DNA from: Bacteroidales bacterium
Lineage (GTDB): Bacteria > Bacteroidota > Bacteroidia > Bacteroidales > UBA1556
Direction of reading: 5' to 3'
NCBI GenBank assembly: GCA_023145955.1
Contig: JAGLDA010000055.1
Coordinates: forward strand, 1-6,505
Length of the DNA: 6,505 nt
Of the stretch, positions 1 to 6,492 are shown one piece after another. The position numbers were made by a program, and so were the translations under genes. Each line of letters begins with the position of its first letter. Position 1 is the stretch's first letter. The notes under the pieces were generated by a model, which saw nothing but the letters and a program-made list of their open reading frames with translations, was not told where the DNA came from and made no database searches.

Positions 1-540
1 AATCCACTACCAGTAAGCTTAATTTCTTTTGATGCTAAAAAGCAAGATGATGTGGCAGTGATTAATTGGCAAACGGCCTCAGAAATTAATAACGACTACT
101 TTATTGTGCAGCGTAGTACCAATGGAATTGATGTTGATGATATTGGAAGAATTGAAGGAAATGGAAATAGTAATATTCTGTTATCATACTCTTTTATTGA
201 TGATATGCCTCCATTTGGCAATGTATATTACCGATTAAAGCAGGTTGATTATGATGGTAAGAGTGAAATTTTCTTCTGGAAAAGCTTATTCTTTGGCCAT
301 GATATCGAAATTAGTATTTATCCAAATCCTAATACAAATAATGTTATATACTTCGAAAGCTCAAACAATAGTGAAGCTCAAATACAAATATATTCTATTG
401 GGGGTAAACTAATGATGGAAAAAAATCTTACATTTGCCTCTGGTAAAGCTGCACTAATGCATGATTTGGCAAAAGGATATTATCTGATTAAGTATTTCCA
501 AAATAATGAGCAAATAGTGCAAAAGCTAATTATTCAGTAA
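1..540 (+). CDS. T9SS type A sorting domain protein, C-terminal fragment (5' end outside window)
   Basis: The frame is open from base 1, with no start needed inside the window, and ends at TAA 538-540, leaving 179 residues. Residues 4-100 form a beta-rich module typical of the region just before T9SS tails. It begins LPVSLISFDA, continues through NWQTASEINNDYF and QRSTNG, and ends near YYRLKQVDYDGK. Residues 102-179 match the type A sorting domain: ISIYPNPN at about 104-111, IQIYSIGGK at about 128-136, and a Gly-Tyr-Tyr plus KLIIQ ending. In this family the domain directs export through the type IX system across the outer membrane, after which it is usually cleaved and the protein anchored or released. 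The catalytic or adhesive part would lie upstream, so the protein's own function cannot be read here. An ATG-like start at base 52 (GTG) is not credible as the true start, because homology continues upstream of it. The methyltransferase-like gene follows after 10 nt, suggesting one transcript. Confidence 0.93.
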   Translation, partial: NPLPVSLISFDAKKQDDVAVINWQTASEINNDYFIVQRSTNGIDVDDIGRIEGNGNSNILLSYSFIDDMPPFGNVYYRLKQVDYDGKSEIFFWKSLFFGHDIEISIYPNPNTNNVIYFESSNNSEAQIQIYSIGGKLMMEKNLTFASGKAALMHDLAKGYYLIKYFQNNEQIVQKLIIQ

Positions 541-550
541 AATAAACAGT

Positions 551-1225
551 TTGAGCAAGATATTTTATAAGCAAGGATGGCACTTATTATCTTTAACAGG
601 ATTAATATTTGCACTATATGCTGCTGTATATTATGATGATACAATAATTGCTGGTGAGCTTTGGGGTTTTTCTACAAAAGAGTGGTTCGTATTTGCAATA
701 GTGTTTCCTATTATACATCAAGTATATGTTTTATTGGCATGGCGGTATGAGCTTTATTCTAAATCATTAACCAAAGCATTGGGCAAAAATGCATTTGCTA
801 TTTATAAAGCCATATTCTTTGTTTTTTTATTGGGGAGAGTGTTCGTAATTACTTTTCTAGCTATTTCTAATACAGGTACACTAAATATTGAACCAGTAAT
901 ATCATATTCAATATCAGGCTTTATTTTTATTATCGTTGTATTTTCCATGTATTCTGTAATGATGTATTTTGGCACTGACAGAGCTGCTGGCCTCGATCAT
1001 TTTGATAAGAGAGTTTCCAAATTGCCCTATGTGAAAAAGGGGATTTATAAATATACAAACAATGCAATGTACTTATATGCATTTCTTATTATATACCTCC
1101 CAGGTTTACTATTATTCTCAAAGGCAGCTTTATTAATTGCAGTTTATAGTCATATCTATATTTGGGTGCATTATTATTTCACCGAGCAACCTGATATGAA
1201 AGTTATTTATAAAACGAATTCCTAG
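551..1225 (+). CDS. Putative phospholipid (PEMT/ICMT-like) methyltransferase, membrane protein
   Basis: This 224-residue integral membrane protein has about five hydrophobic segments, near residues 12-28, 43-63, 82-106, 117-139 and 173-205. The C-terminal part carries the family-like pattern: GIYKYTNNAMY at 164-174, a YLPGLLLFS turn at 182-190, then H201 and the block WVHYYFTEQPDM at 205-216 followed by IY. This resembles the SAM-binding C-terminus of phosphatidylethanolamine N-methyltransferase and isoprenylcysteine methyltransferase relatives. Such enzymes methylate lipid head groups or prenylated substrates at the inner membrane; the substrate here is unknown. The start is odd. The frame opens only at base 530, and its first ATG is codon 133 (base 947), in the fourth membrane segment. 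TTG at 551 is therefore the best start, as it keeps all segments. No clear Shine-Dalgarno is visible. The gene sits 10 nt after the T9SS gene's stop and probably shares its transcript. I am confident that it is a gene, moderately so about the family. Confidence 0.8.
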   Translation: MSKIFYKQGWHLLSLTGLIFALYAAVYYDDTIIAGELWGFSTKEWFVFAIVFPIIHQVYVLLAWRYELYSKSLTKALGKNAFAIYKAIFFVFLLGRVFVITFLAISNTGTLNIEPVISYSISGFIFIIVVFSMYSVMMYFGTDRAAGLDHFDKRVSKLPYVKKGIYKYTNNAMYLYAFLIIYLPGLLLFSKAALLIAVYSHIYIWVHYYFTEQPDMKVIYKTNS

Positions 1226-1332
1226 CCTTCAATACATTTTCTTCATTGCATTCCAAAAATCACTCAATCTGACGAATTCCATATTCCAAATTCTTTGCCA
1301 TTCCTATCCCGATGACTATCGGGGCTCAATTC
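1226..1332. other. Convergent intergenic spacer, possible repeat remnant
   Basis: This 107-base gap separates the ends of two converging genes. It contains no plausible coding frame. Besides the hairpin described separately, it holds GGAAT-type units on the minus strand (GGAATATGGAATTC, 1274-1287 read in reverse). The 9-mer ACGAATTCC occurs at 1272-1280 and again at 1214-1222, inside the end of the upstream gene. GGAAT-rich units next to a CCCGAT/ATCGGG hairpin look like a degraded dispersed intergenic repeat. That is an impression from sequence style and has not been tested against the genome. Confidence 0.4.
1308..1323. terminator. Hairpin between convergent genes, candidate bidirectional terminator
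   Basis: CCCGAT (1308-1313) and ATCGGG (1318-1323) form a perfect 6-bp, GC-rich stem around the 4-nt loop GACT; a T-G wobble at 1307/1324 can extend it. It is 82 nt after the stop of the membrane protein gene and 9 nt beyond the polA stop codon, where transcripts from both sides should end. No T-run follows on either strand, so it is not a textbook intrinsic terminator. It could equally be one copy of a palindromic repeat. Confidence 0.4.
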
Positions 1333-4149
1333 CTAATGTGCATCCAACCAATTAGCACCAGTATTACTGTCTACAATAAGCGGAACATCAAGAGGTAATG
1401 CATTTTCCATTTCTGTTCGTACTAATTTGTCAAGTTCTTCTACTTCATCTTTTGCACAATCAAATATTAATTCGTCATGTACTTGCAATATCATTTTGGA
1501 TTTCATTTCTCGTTTCTGCATTTCTGCAAATACGTTAATCATAGCCACTTTAATCATATCTGCGGATGAACCCTGTATTGGAGCATTTATAGCATTTCTT
1601 TCAGCAAAAGCTCTAAGCATACCACTATTGGAATTAATATCCGGAAGATACCTTCTGCGCTTTAGTATTGTCTCTACATAGCCATGTTCTCTTGCAAACT
1701 CTTTTTTCTCTTCCATAAAAAGTTTAATGCCAGGATAATGCTCAAAATATTGCTCAATCATTTGCTTAGCTTCGGTACGCGAAACACCGATATTTTCAGC
1801 TAGGCCAAAGGCAGAAATGCCATAAATAATTCCAAAGTTTACACCTTTAGCATTCCTTCGCATATCACTATCTACCTCTTCTTCTGAAACGCCAAACACT
1901 CTTGCCGCCGTTGCCCTATGCACATCTTTTCCAGAGTTGAAATCGTTAAGCATATTTGCATCTCTACTCAAATGTGCAATTATTCTAAGCTCCACTTGCG
2001 AATAATCTGCTGCCAGTAGAATAAATTTTTCATTTCTAGCAGTAAAAGCTTTTCTTATTTCCTTGCCTTCGATACTCCTTATGGGAATATTTTGTAAGTT
2101 TGGATTATTGGAGCTTAACCTACCAGTTGCAGCAACAGCCTGATTATATGTTGTATGTATATGGTTGGTGGTTTTATTCACCAGTTTAGGAAGAGAATCT
2201 ACATAAGTGCTTTTGAGCTTATTTAATGTGCGAAATTCCAATATATTGGCAACTATACTGTGCTTAGCTTTATACTTTACTAAAATTTCCTCACCAGTTT
2301 TATACTGCTTGGTTTTAGTCATTTTAGGCTTTTCGGCAATTTTCAGTTCTTCAAATAAAACTACGCCCAATTGTTTTGGCGACGATATATTAAAGTTATG
2401 GCCAGCATCTTTATGTATATTTTTTTCTAATTCTTCAATTCGCTTACCCAATATAATGGAGTATTTTGCCAAGGTTTCGGTATCTAATCTAATACCCTCA
2501 GTTTCTACCGAAGCTAATACTCTTAATAGTGGAATCTCTACCTCTTGAAATAGTTTTATTGTATCTGTTTCTTGGAGTTGTGCGTTAAGTATTGGTTCTA
2601 ATTGCAATACCATATCGGCTCTCTGTCCAGCATACTCGCAGAGTAAATCTTCTTTTACCTCATCAAAATTTACCTTAGATTTCTTAAGGCGCTTTGCAGC
2701 TTCTGATTTGCGTCCTAAAAGGCTGTCTGAATCTAGTATTTTATATTCAAGTATATCTTCTGATAATATTGTTAAGTCGTGCTTTTTGTCAGGAGCAATT
2801 AAATAATGTGCCAGCATAATATCAAATAATGGGTTGCTAACCTCTATCTTATATTGTTTTAATACCGATAAAATATACTTTAAGTTAAAGCCTAGTAATT
2901 CTATGTTTTTAGAATTGAATATTTCGGAGAACTTCTTTAAAAAGGCTTCACCATCATCATATTCTTTAGGGATAGAAATATAATGAGAAATATTTTTGTC
3001 GATAGAGAAAATCATTGCGACTAAAATTGCCTCATGAGGATTTTCGCTATTTGTAATAAGATCTATAGCAAGCTTTTTCTTTGTTTTTATTTTATCAATA
3101 AGGGCTGAAATAGATTTTTCATCTTTGAGAATGGTGTATTTTGTATTTTCTTTATTTAGTTCGGTAAGTGTTGTTACTCCCGATGTGCCAGGCTCTTGTT
3201 GGTCTAGCTGAGCAAACATATCAAGTGTTCCTTCTGTTGCAACTGCCTTTGGTGCTTCTTGAACTATTTCTATACCATTTTCTTTCTGTATTCTCTTTAA
3301 TAAAGTTCTAAATTCTAATTCTTCAAATAGAGGAGTAATCTTTTTTAAGATAGGTTTTTTTATAATCCAGTTGTCAGGATCAAAATCTACTGGAGCATCC
3401 AATACAATTGTAGCTAGGCGTTTTGAATCTAGTCCTTGCTGAGCAAAATTTATTACATTTTCCTTCATTTTTCCCTTTAGCTCATCAGTATGAGCGATAA
3501 GCCCTTCCACACTTCCATATTTACCTATAAATTCTTTAGCTCGCTTTTCTCCAATACCAGGTATTCCAGGAATATTGTCTGCAGCATCACCCCAGAGTCC
3601 TAAAATATCAATTACCTGCTCAGGTCGCTCCACCGAAAATCTTTTCTGAATCTCAGGAATTCCCCAAATTTCTGCAGGATTGCCTCCTCTTCCTGGGCGA
3701 TACATAAATGTGCTTTCACTCACCAATTGCCCAAAATCCTTATCGGGGGTCATCATATATGTTGTAAAGCCTTCTTGCTCTGCCTTTTTAGCCAATGTGC
3801 CAATTACATCATCTGCTTCGTAGCCATCAGCATAAAGCTTTACCACATTAAAGGCCTCTAATATCTTATCAATGTATGGAAGCGATGCCGATAAATCATC
3901 AGGCATTGCCTCACGATGTGCTTTATATGAAGGAAATTCTATATGTCTATGAGTTTTTACCTTAGTATCAAATACTACAGCTATATGTGTTGGCTTTTGG
4001 TTTTTAAGAATTTCTCTTAATGTATTAGTAAAGCCTAGCATTGCAGATGTATTTAATCCCTTAGAATTAATTCTTGGATTGCGTCCAAAAGCAAAATAAG
4101 CTCTGTATATCAAAGCCATAGCGTCAAGTAGAAATAGTTTCTTCTCCAT
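1333..4149 (-). CDS. polA: DNA polymerase I, with degenerate 3'-5' exonuclease site
   Basis: The 938-residue protein is full length for bacterial Pol I, which fills gaps and removes RNA primers in replication and repair. The 5' nuclease domain (about 1-290) keeps its metal ligands: D9, D61, E111, D113, D114, D136, D138, D188 and D191. It also has SYKAHR at 74-79 and a helix-hairpin-helix at GIPGIGEKRA (195-204). A variable linker spans about 292-335. The 3'-5' exonuclease domain (about 335-525) keeps its fold signature (FDIMLAHYL, 442-450; KKHDLTILSE, 455-464), but its active site is broken. D363 and Y506 remain; the counterparts of E. coli E357, D424 and D501 are I365, I426 and R510. The polymerase domain (about 540-938) is intact: TGRLSSNNPNLQNIP (675-689), motif A DYSQVELR with D715 and E720, O-helix R764, K768, F772 and Y776, R851/N855/Q859, and motif C VHDE (890-893). 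The protein ends in the typical GANWLDAH. ATG at 4149 gives the canonical N-terminus. Proofreading loss is inferred, not shown. Confidence 0.98.
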   Translation of the reverse strand: MEKKLFLLDAMALIYRAYFAFGRNPRINSKGLNTSAMLGFTNTLREILKNQKPTHIAVVFDTKVKTHRHIEFPSYKAHREAMPDDLSASLPYIDKILEAFNVVKLYADGYEADDVIGTLAKKAEQEGFTTYMMTPDKDFGQLVSESTFMYRPGRGGNPAEIWGIPEIQKRFSVERPEQVIDILGLWGDAADNIPGIPGIGEKRAKEFIGKYGSVEGLIAHTDELKGKMKENVINFAQQGLDSKRLATIVLDAPVDFDPDNWIIKKPILKKITPLFEELEFRTLLKRIQKENGIEIVQEAPKAVATEGTLDMFAQLDQQEPGTSGVTTLTELNKENTKYTILKDEKSISALIDKIKTKKKLAIDLITNSENPHEAILVAMIFSIDKNISHYISIPKEYDDGEAFLKKFSEIFNSKNIELLGFNLKYILSVLKQYKIEVSNPLFDIMLAHYLIAPDKKHDLTILSEDILEYKILDSDSLLGRKSEAAKRLKKSKVNFDEVKEDLLCEYAGQRADMVLQLEPILNAQLQETDTIKLFQEVEIPLLRVLASVETEGIRLDTETLAKYSIILGKRIEELEKNIHKDAGHNFNISSPKQLGVVLFEELKIAEKPKMTKTKQYKTGEEILVKYKAKHSIVANILEFRTLNKLKSTYVDSLPKLVNKTTNHIHTTYNQAVAATGRLSSNNPNLQNIPIRSIEGKEIRKAFTARNEKFILLAADYSQVELRIIAHLSRDANMLNDFNSGKDVHRATAARVFGVSEEEVDSDMRRNAKGVNFGIIYGISAFGLAENIGVSRTEAKQMIEQYFEHYPGIKLFMEEKKEFAREHGYVETILKRRRYLPDINSNSGMLRAFAERNAINAPIQGSSADMIKVAMINVFAEMQKREMKSKMILQVHDELIFDCAKDEVEELDKLVRTEMENALPLDVPLIVDSNTGANWLDAH

Positions 4150-4174
4150 AGTTTTATTATTGTGTTTGAATTTG

Positions 4175-4182
4175 TAAATGTA
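4175..4182 (-). promoter_or_regulatory. Weak candidate -7 box for polA
   Basis: Read on the minus strand, this is TACATTTA, one mismatch from the Bacteroidota -7 consensus TAnnTTTG, with its end 25 nt before the polA ATG. No TTG-type -33 element lies at the expected distance upstream, and no perfect TAnnTTTG occurs on this strand in the divergent region. The polA start itself is preceded by an A-rich stretch (AATAATAAAACT), common at Bacteroidota start sites, and not by a Shine-Dalgarno. Confidence 0.25.
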
Positions 4183-4204
4183 GGGAAAAAGCCTATTTGA
4201 TTTA

Positions 4205-4235
4205 TTTGAAATTTATCATTATTATTTATACTTTG
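4205..4235 (+). promoter_or_regulatory. Candidate upstream promoter of the lipoprotein-glycosyltransferase pair
   Basis: TTTG at 4205-4208 could serve as a -33 element. It is followed after 20 nt by TACTTTG at 4229-4235, which resembles the -7 box TAnnTTTG but has one base fewer between TA and TTTG. Initiation here would give a leader of roughly 75-80 nt before the ATG at 4320. This site has the better -33 element; the downstream site at 4308 has the better -7 box. Confidence 0.3.
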
Positions 4236-4307
4236 CTGCATTTGGTTTGGATAGATTAATGAATATTTACATAATAAAATACAAGTTCGGTGAAGTACTA
4301 ATTACTT

Positions 4308-4315
4308 TATTTTTG
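4308..4315 (+). promoter_or_regulatory. Perfect Bacteroidota -7 box abutting the start codon
   Basis: TATTTTTG matches TAnnTTTG exactly and ends 4 nt before the ATG at 4320. Transcription normally begins a few bases after this box, so the message would be leaderless or have only a few leader bases. The -33 element is weak: TTCG at 4286-4289, 18 nt upstream, is one mismatch from TTTG. The immediate context (box, then GCAGC, then ATG) is the main support. Confidence 0.5.
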
Positions 4316-4319
4316 CAGC

Positions 4320-4778
4320 ATGATAAAATTATTTCTGTCTATAATACTTAGTGTTCTATTTGTATCATGTGCAAACCAGAAAATTGAATTCGAACATAAG
4401 TTTGATAAAGAGCATTGGATTGCTTTTAATAAAGTGGAATTTGATTTTAATAATGCTGATGTAAATACTGAGTTTGAAATTGTAATGGAAATACAGCTCA
4501 CCGAAGACTTTAACTCAAATGATTTTGCAATTTTAATGACTCAAAGGAATGATGAGGGAGAAAGTAGATATTCTTCTTATTCGCTTGATATAAAGAATAA
4601 AGATGGACACTTTATTAATAGTGAATCTAAGAGTAATTATCATGAATATACATTAATATTAAACCCGAGAACTAAATTTAATAGTAATTCTATGTATCAT
4701 TTTATCTTTGAGCATAGATTAACTGTTGTGAATATGAAAGGAATTGCTTCTTTATGCTTAAAACTTAATCAACTATAA
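4320..4778 (+). CDS. Small putative lipoprotein, possibly GldH-like
   Basis: The 152-residue protein begins with a lipoprotein signal: K3, a hydrophobic stretch at 4-15, and a lipobox-like FVSC with the lipidated cysteine at C17. The mature part of about 136 residues is hydrophilic with alternating beta-strand patterning and no membrane segment. It should be anchored in the inner or outer membrane. The charge after the cysteine (ANQKIE) is not the clear acidic surface-export signal seen in some Bacteroidota lipoproteins. The C-terminus (YHEYTLILNP near 107-116, a central FIFEHRL near 128-134, then GIASLCLKL near 141-149) faintly recalls the gliding-motility lipoprotein GldH, which also ends in a Gly-Ile/Val-Gly-Leu beta strand. 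That resemblance is too weak to name it. The stop codon directly abuts the ATG of the glycosyltransferase, so the two are very likely co-translated. No homologue with a known function is recognised. Confidence 0.85.
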   Translation: MIKLFLSIILSVLFVSCANQKIEFEHKFDKEHWIAFNKVEFDFNNADVNTEFEIVMEIQLTEDFNSNDFAILMTQRNDEGESRYSSYSLDIKNKDGHFINSESKSNYHEYTLILNPRTKFNSNSMYHFIFEHRLTVVNMKGIASLCLKLNQL

Positions 4779-6413
4779 ATGGACTATATAAAACGAAATT
4801 ACTTCCCTTTATTTCTCTTAATATCAATTCTGATAATAGGTTTTTCATTTAATAATTTGAGTTTATGGGATCAGGATGAGGCTGCCTATGCAGGTTTTGC
4901 AAAAAAAATGATTGAAACAGATAATTGGCTAATTCCTGATTATATGTGGTCTTTTATTCATCGCAAAACACCGCTGCATTTTTGGAATATTGCCCTTAGT
5001 TATCAAATATTTGGAATGAATGAGTTTAGTGTCAGGTTTCCCTCTACGGTGTCTGTAATTGCAACCTACCTAATGATATATTTTTGGGGTGGTCGTCTTT
5101 TTGGAAAGAAAACTTCTCTAATTGCGGCAGCGGTTCTTAGTACTACCTTATTTGTTCCTAGCCTTGGCAAAATATCGGTAACAGATGCTACTCTGCTTAT
5201 GTATACTACCCTAAGTGCATTTTCGATACTGCAAGTGCTTGCGAATAAAAGTTGGAAAGCTGTTTTCTTATTTTGGACGGCATTTGCTCTTGCATTACTT
5301 ACAAAAGGACCACCAATAATTATATTTACTTCTATTTTTATAGGTATTTTATTTCTCCTTCATCCCAAAAGATTAAATCTATTACGACTTCACCCTTGGT
5401 TTTTCCTTCCTTTAGCAGTTGCACCTCTTATTGTTTGGGGTTATTTAGCTTCACAAAGCGATGGAGGAAAGTTTATAGATTGGATGATTGATTGGTATAT
5501 TCTTAAAAGAATAAATGGTAGTGTGCTAGGTCAAACTGGTGCGCCAGGGTTACACCTATTATTTACCTTTGTTTTCTTTATTCCTTATTTTATGTTTTTC
5601 CCAAAAGCTTTGTGGAATGCCATTAGTGGAATATGGAAAAATAAAGGAGAGCAGTTTCTTTTGGGCGCTTGGTTTATTGCCGGCTGGTTAATTTGGGAAT
5701 TTTCGCCCAGCAAACTTCCCGCTTATACTGTTGCTGCCCAAATTCCTCTTGCTATTCTTATTGCTAGGGTTGTAGTTGAGTTTTTGGAGACCAATACTAG
5801 ACCAAACAATTGGATGGTAGGTATTCATTTTATTCTAATATCTAGTGTGAGCATTGGATTAGTTGTAGCTTCTTACTTCTTTGAAATGGATATGATTTTA
5901 AAATCTAGCTTTATTGCCCTTGCAATCCTTATGATTATTGGAGGCGTAGTGTTTTTTATTAATTTACGTTCAAAATATTTCATTCATATTCTTGTGGGTG
6001 TAAATTTGATATTCCAGTTTGGGTTATGGGTATTATTAATGCCTCAAATAGATAATTATAAGAATAGTACGAAGCTGGTTGGACATTATATTGAGAATAA
6101 TTCTATAAAAGGCACTTCCGTAGTTATAGGGAATGTAACTGGCCATCCACCAAGTCTGGTTTATTATACTAGCTTCTGGTCCAATGATATTTCTGAAAAT
6201 CAAGATTTGGAAAGTCTAGATACTTATTATTCTAGCAATAATCCAGTGGTGCTTATATTAACATATGAGCAGTCACAATTTTTATTAGAAAAATATCCCA
6301 ATATTAAGATCGAATCATTTATATCCTTCTTTGTGGACAGAAAAGGTAAGGCAGGTTATTATGTGGTTATAAATGATGCTGCAAAATCAGAGTATTGGCT
6401 TTCAAACTTCTAA
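4779..6413 (+). CDS. ArnT/PMT-type (GT39/GT83-like, GT-C) membrane glycosyltransferase
   Basis: The 544-residue protein has about 12-13 predicted membrane segments, at roughly 10-25, 89-105, 112-128, 135-155, 160-175, 178-195, 207-223, 258-275, 293-308, 315-334, 349-367, 376-395 and 402-421. A soluble C-terminal domain follows (about 422-544). ArnT-like landmarks appear in order: LWDQDEAAYA (29-38, with the catalytic-loop D33-E34), MIETDNWLIP (44-53), KTPLHFW (63-69), VRFPS (85-89), a TDATLLMYT block (135-143), LTKGPP (174-179) and SPSKLPAYT (309-317). The family moves a sugar from a polyprenyl-phosphate donor to lipid or protein on the outer face of the inner membrane; donor and acceptor here are unknown. 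Length matches the family. ATG at 4779 abuts the stop of the lipoprotein gene, implying one transcript and coupled translation. Oddity: the acidic residue before the conserved lysine of the E-K-P motif in E. coli ArnT appears to be R62 here. I am confident about the family, not about the acceptor, and give no symbol. Confidence 0.92.
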   Translation: MDYIKRNYFPLFLLISILIIGFSFNNLSLWDQDEAAYAGFAKKMIETDNWLIPDYMWSFIHRKTPLHFWNIALSYQIFGMNEFSVRFPSTVSVIATYLMIYFWGGRLFGKKTSLIAAAVLSTTLFVPSLGKISVTDATLLMYTTLSAFSILQVLANKSWKAVFLFWTAFALALLTKGPPIIIFTSIFIGILFLLHPKRLNLLRLHPWFFLPLAVAPLIVWGYLASQSDGGKFIDWMIDWYILKRINGSVLGQTGAPGLHLLFTFVFFIPYFMFFPKALWNAISGIWKNKGEQFLLGAWFIAGWLIWEFSPSKLPAYTVAAQIPLAILIARVVVEFLETNTRPNNWMVGIHFILISSVSIGLVVASYFFEMDMILKSSFIALAILMIIGGVVFFINLRSKYFIHILVGVNLIFQFGLWVLLMPQIDNYKNSTKLVGHYIENNSIKGTSVVIGNVTGHPPSLVYYTSFWSNDISENQDLESLDTYYSSNNPVVLILTYEQSQFLLEKYPNIKIESFISFFVDRKGKAGYYVVINDAAKSEYWLSNF

Positions 6414-6447
6414 TTAAGGTTCTACTGTTTTTGTTGTGGGTATTTTA

Positions 6448-6464
6448 TTTCAGCTTCGCTGAAA
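6448..6464. terminator. Hairpin after the glycosyltransferase gene
   Basis: TTTCAGC (6448-6454) and GCTGAAA (6458-6464) form a perfect 7-bp stem around a 3-nt TTC loop, starting 35 nt after the stop codon. No T-run follows on the plus strand, where the next bases are CAATCATAAT. It may end the lipoprotein-glycosyltransferase transcript, or it may be the palindromic part of a repeat element together with the adjacent tandem array. Confidence 0.4.
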
Positions 6465-6465
6465 C

Positions 6466-6492
6466 AATCATAATAATCATAATAATCAGCGT
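6466..6492. repeat. 9-bp tandem repeat, about three units
   Basis: AATCATAAT occurs at 6466-6474 and 6475-6483, followed by a diverged third unit AATCAGCGT at 6484-6492. It lies one base after the hairpin and is non-coding. The compact combination of palindrome and short array resembles a dispersed intergenic repeat, but only one copy is visible here. Confidence 0.7.

Noticed and set aside
52..540. A complete 162-residue gene starting at GTG 52
   Set aside because: The same frame continues to base 1 with family-like residues (LPVSLISFDA) before the GTG, and there is no signal peptide, so this is the end of a longer gene.
1226..1332. tRNA or small RNA gene in the convergent spacer
   Set aside because: The only structure is the single short hairpin; there is no cloverleaf, and no promoter box was found.
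1427..1681. Open frame of 84 codons on the plus strand
   Set aside because: It lies wholly antisense to the conserved polymerase domain of polA, is rich in Ser and Ile as expected from reversed codons, and shows no domain or start signal.
2207..2548. Open frame of 113 codons on the plus strand
   Set aside because: It is antisense to polA, whose protein matches Pol I throughout this stretch; the antisense product shows no recognisable motif.
3145..3240. Possible frameshift or decay of polA in the low-similarity linker
   Set aside because: The frame is uninterrupted from the 5' nuclease to the polymerase domain, total length is normal, and linkers here are variable in the family.
4307..4501. 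Open frame of 64 codons on the minus strand
   Set aside because: It overlaps the promoter box and the start of the lipoprotein gene, whose signal peptide and lipobox are convincing. The antisense frame has neither homology nor a start context.
5252..5491. Second-frame open stretch of 79 codons within the glycosyltransferase
   Set aside because: It is out of frame with a continuous GT-C protein that carries family motifs on both sides of it; there is no sign of a frameshift.
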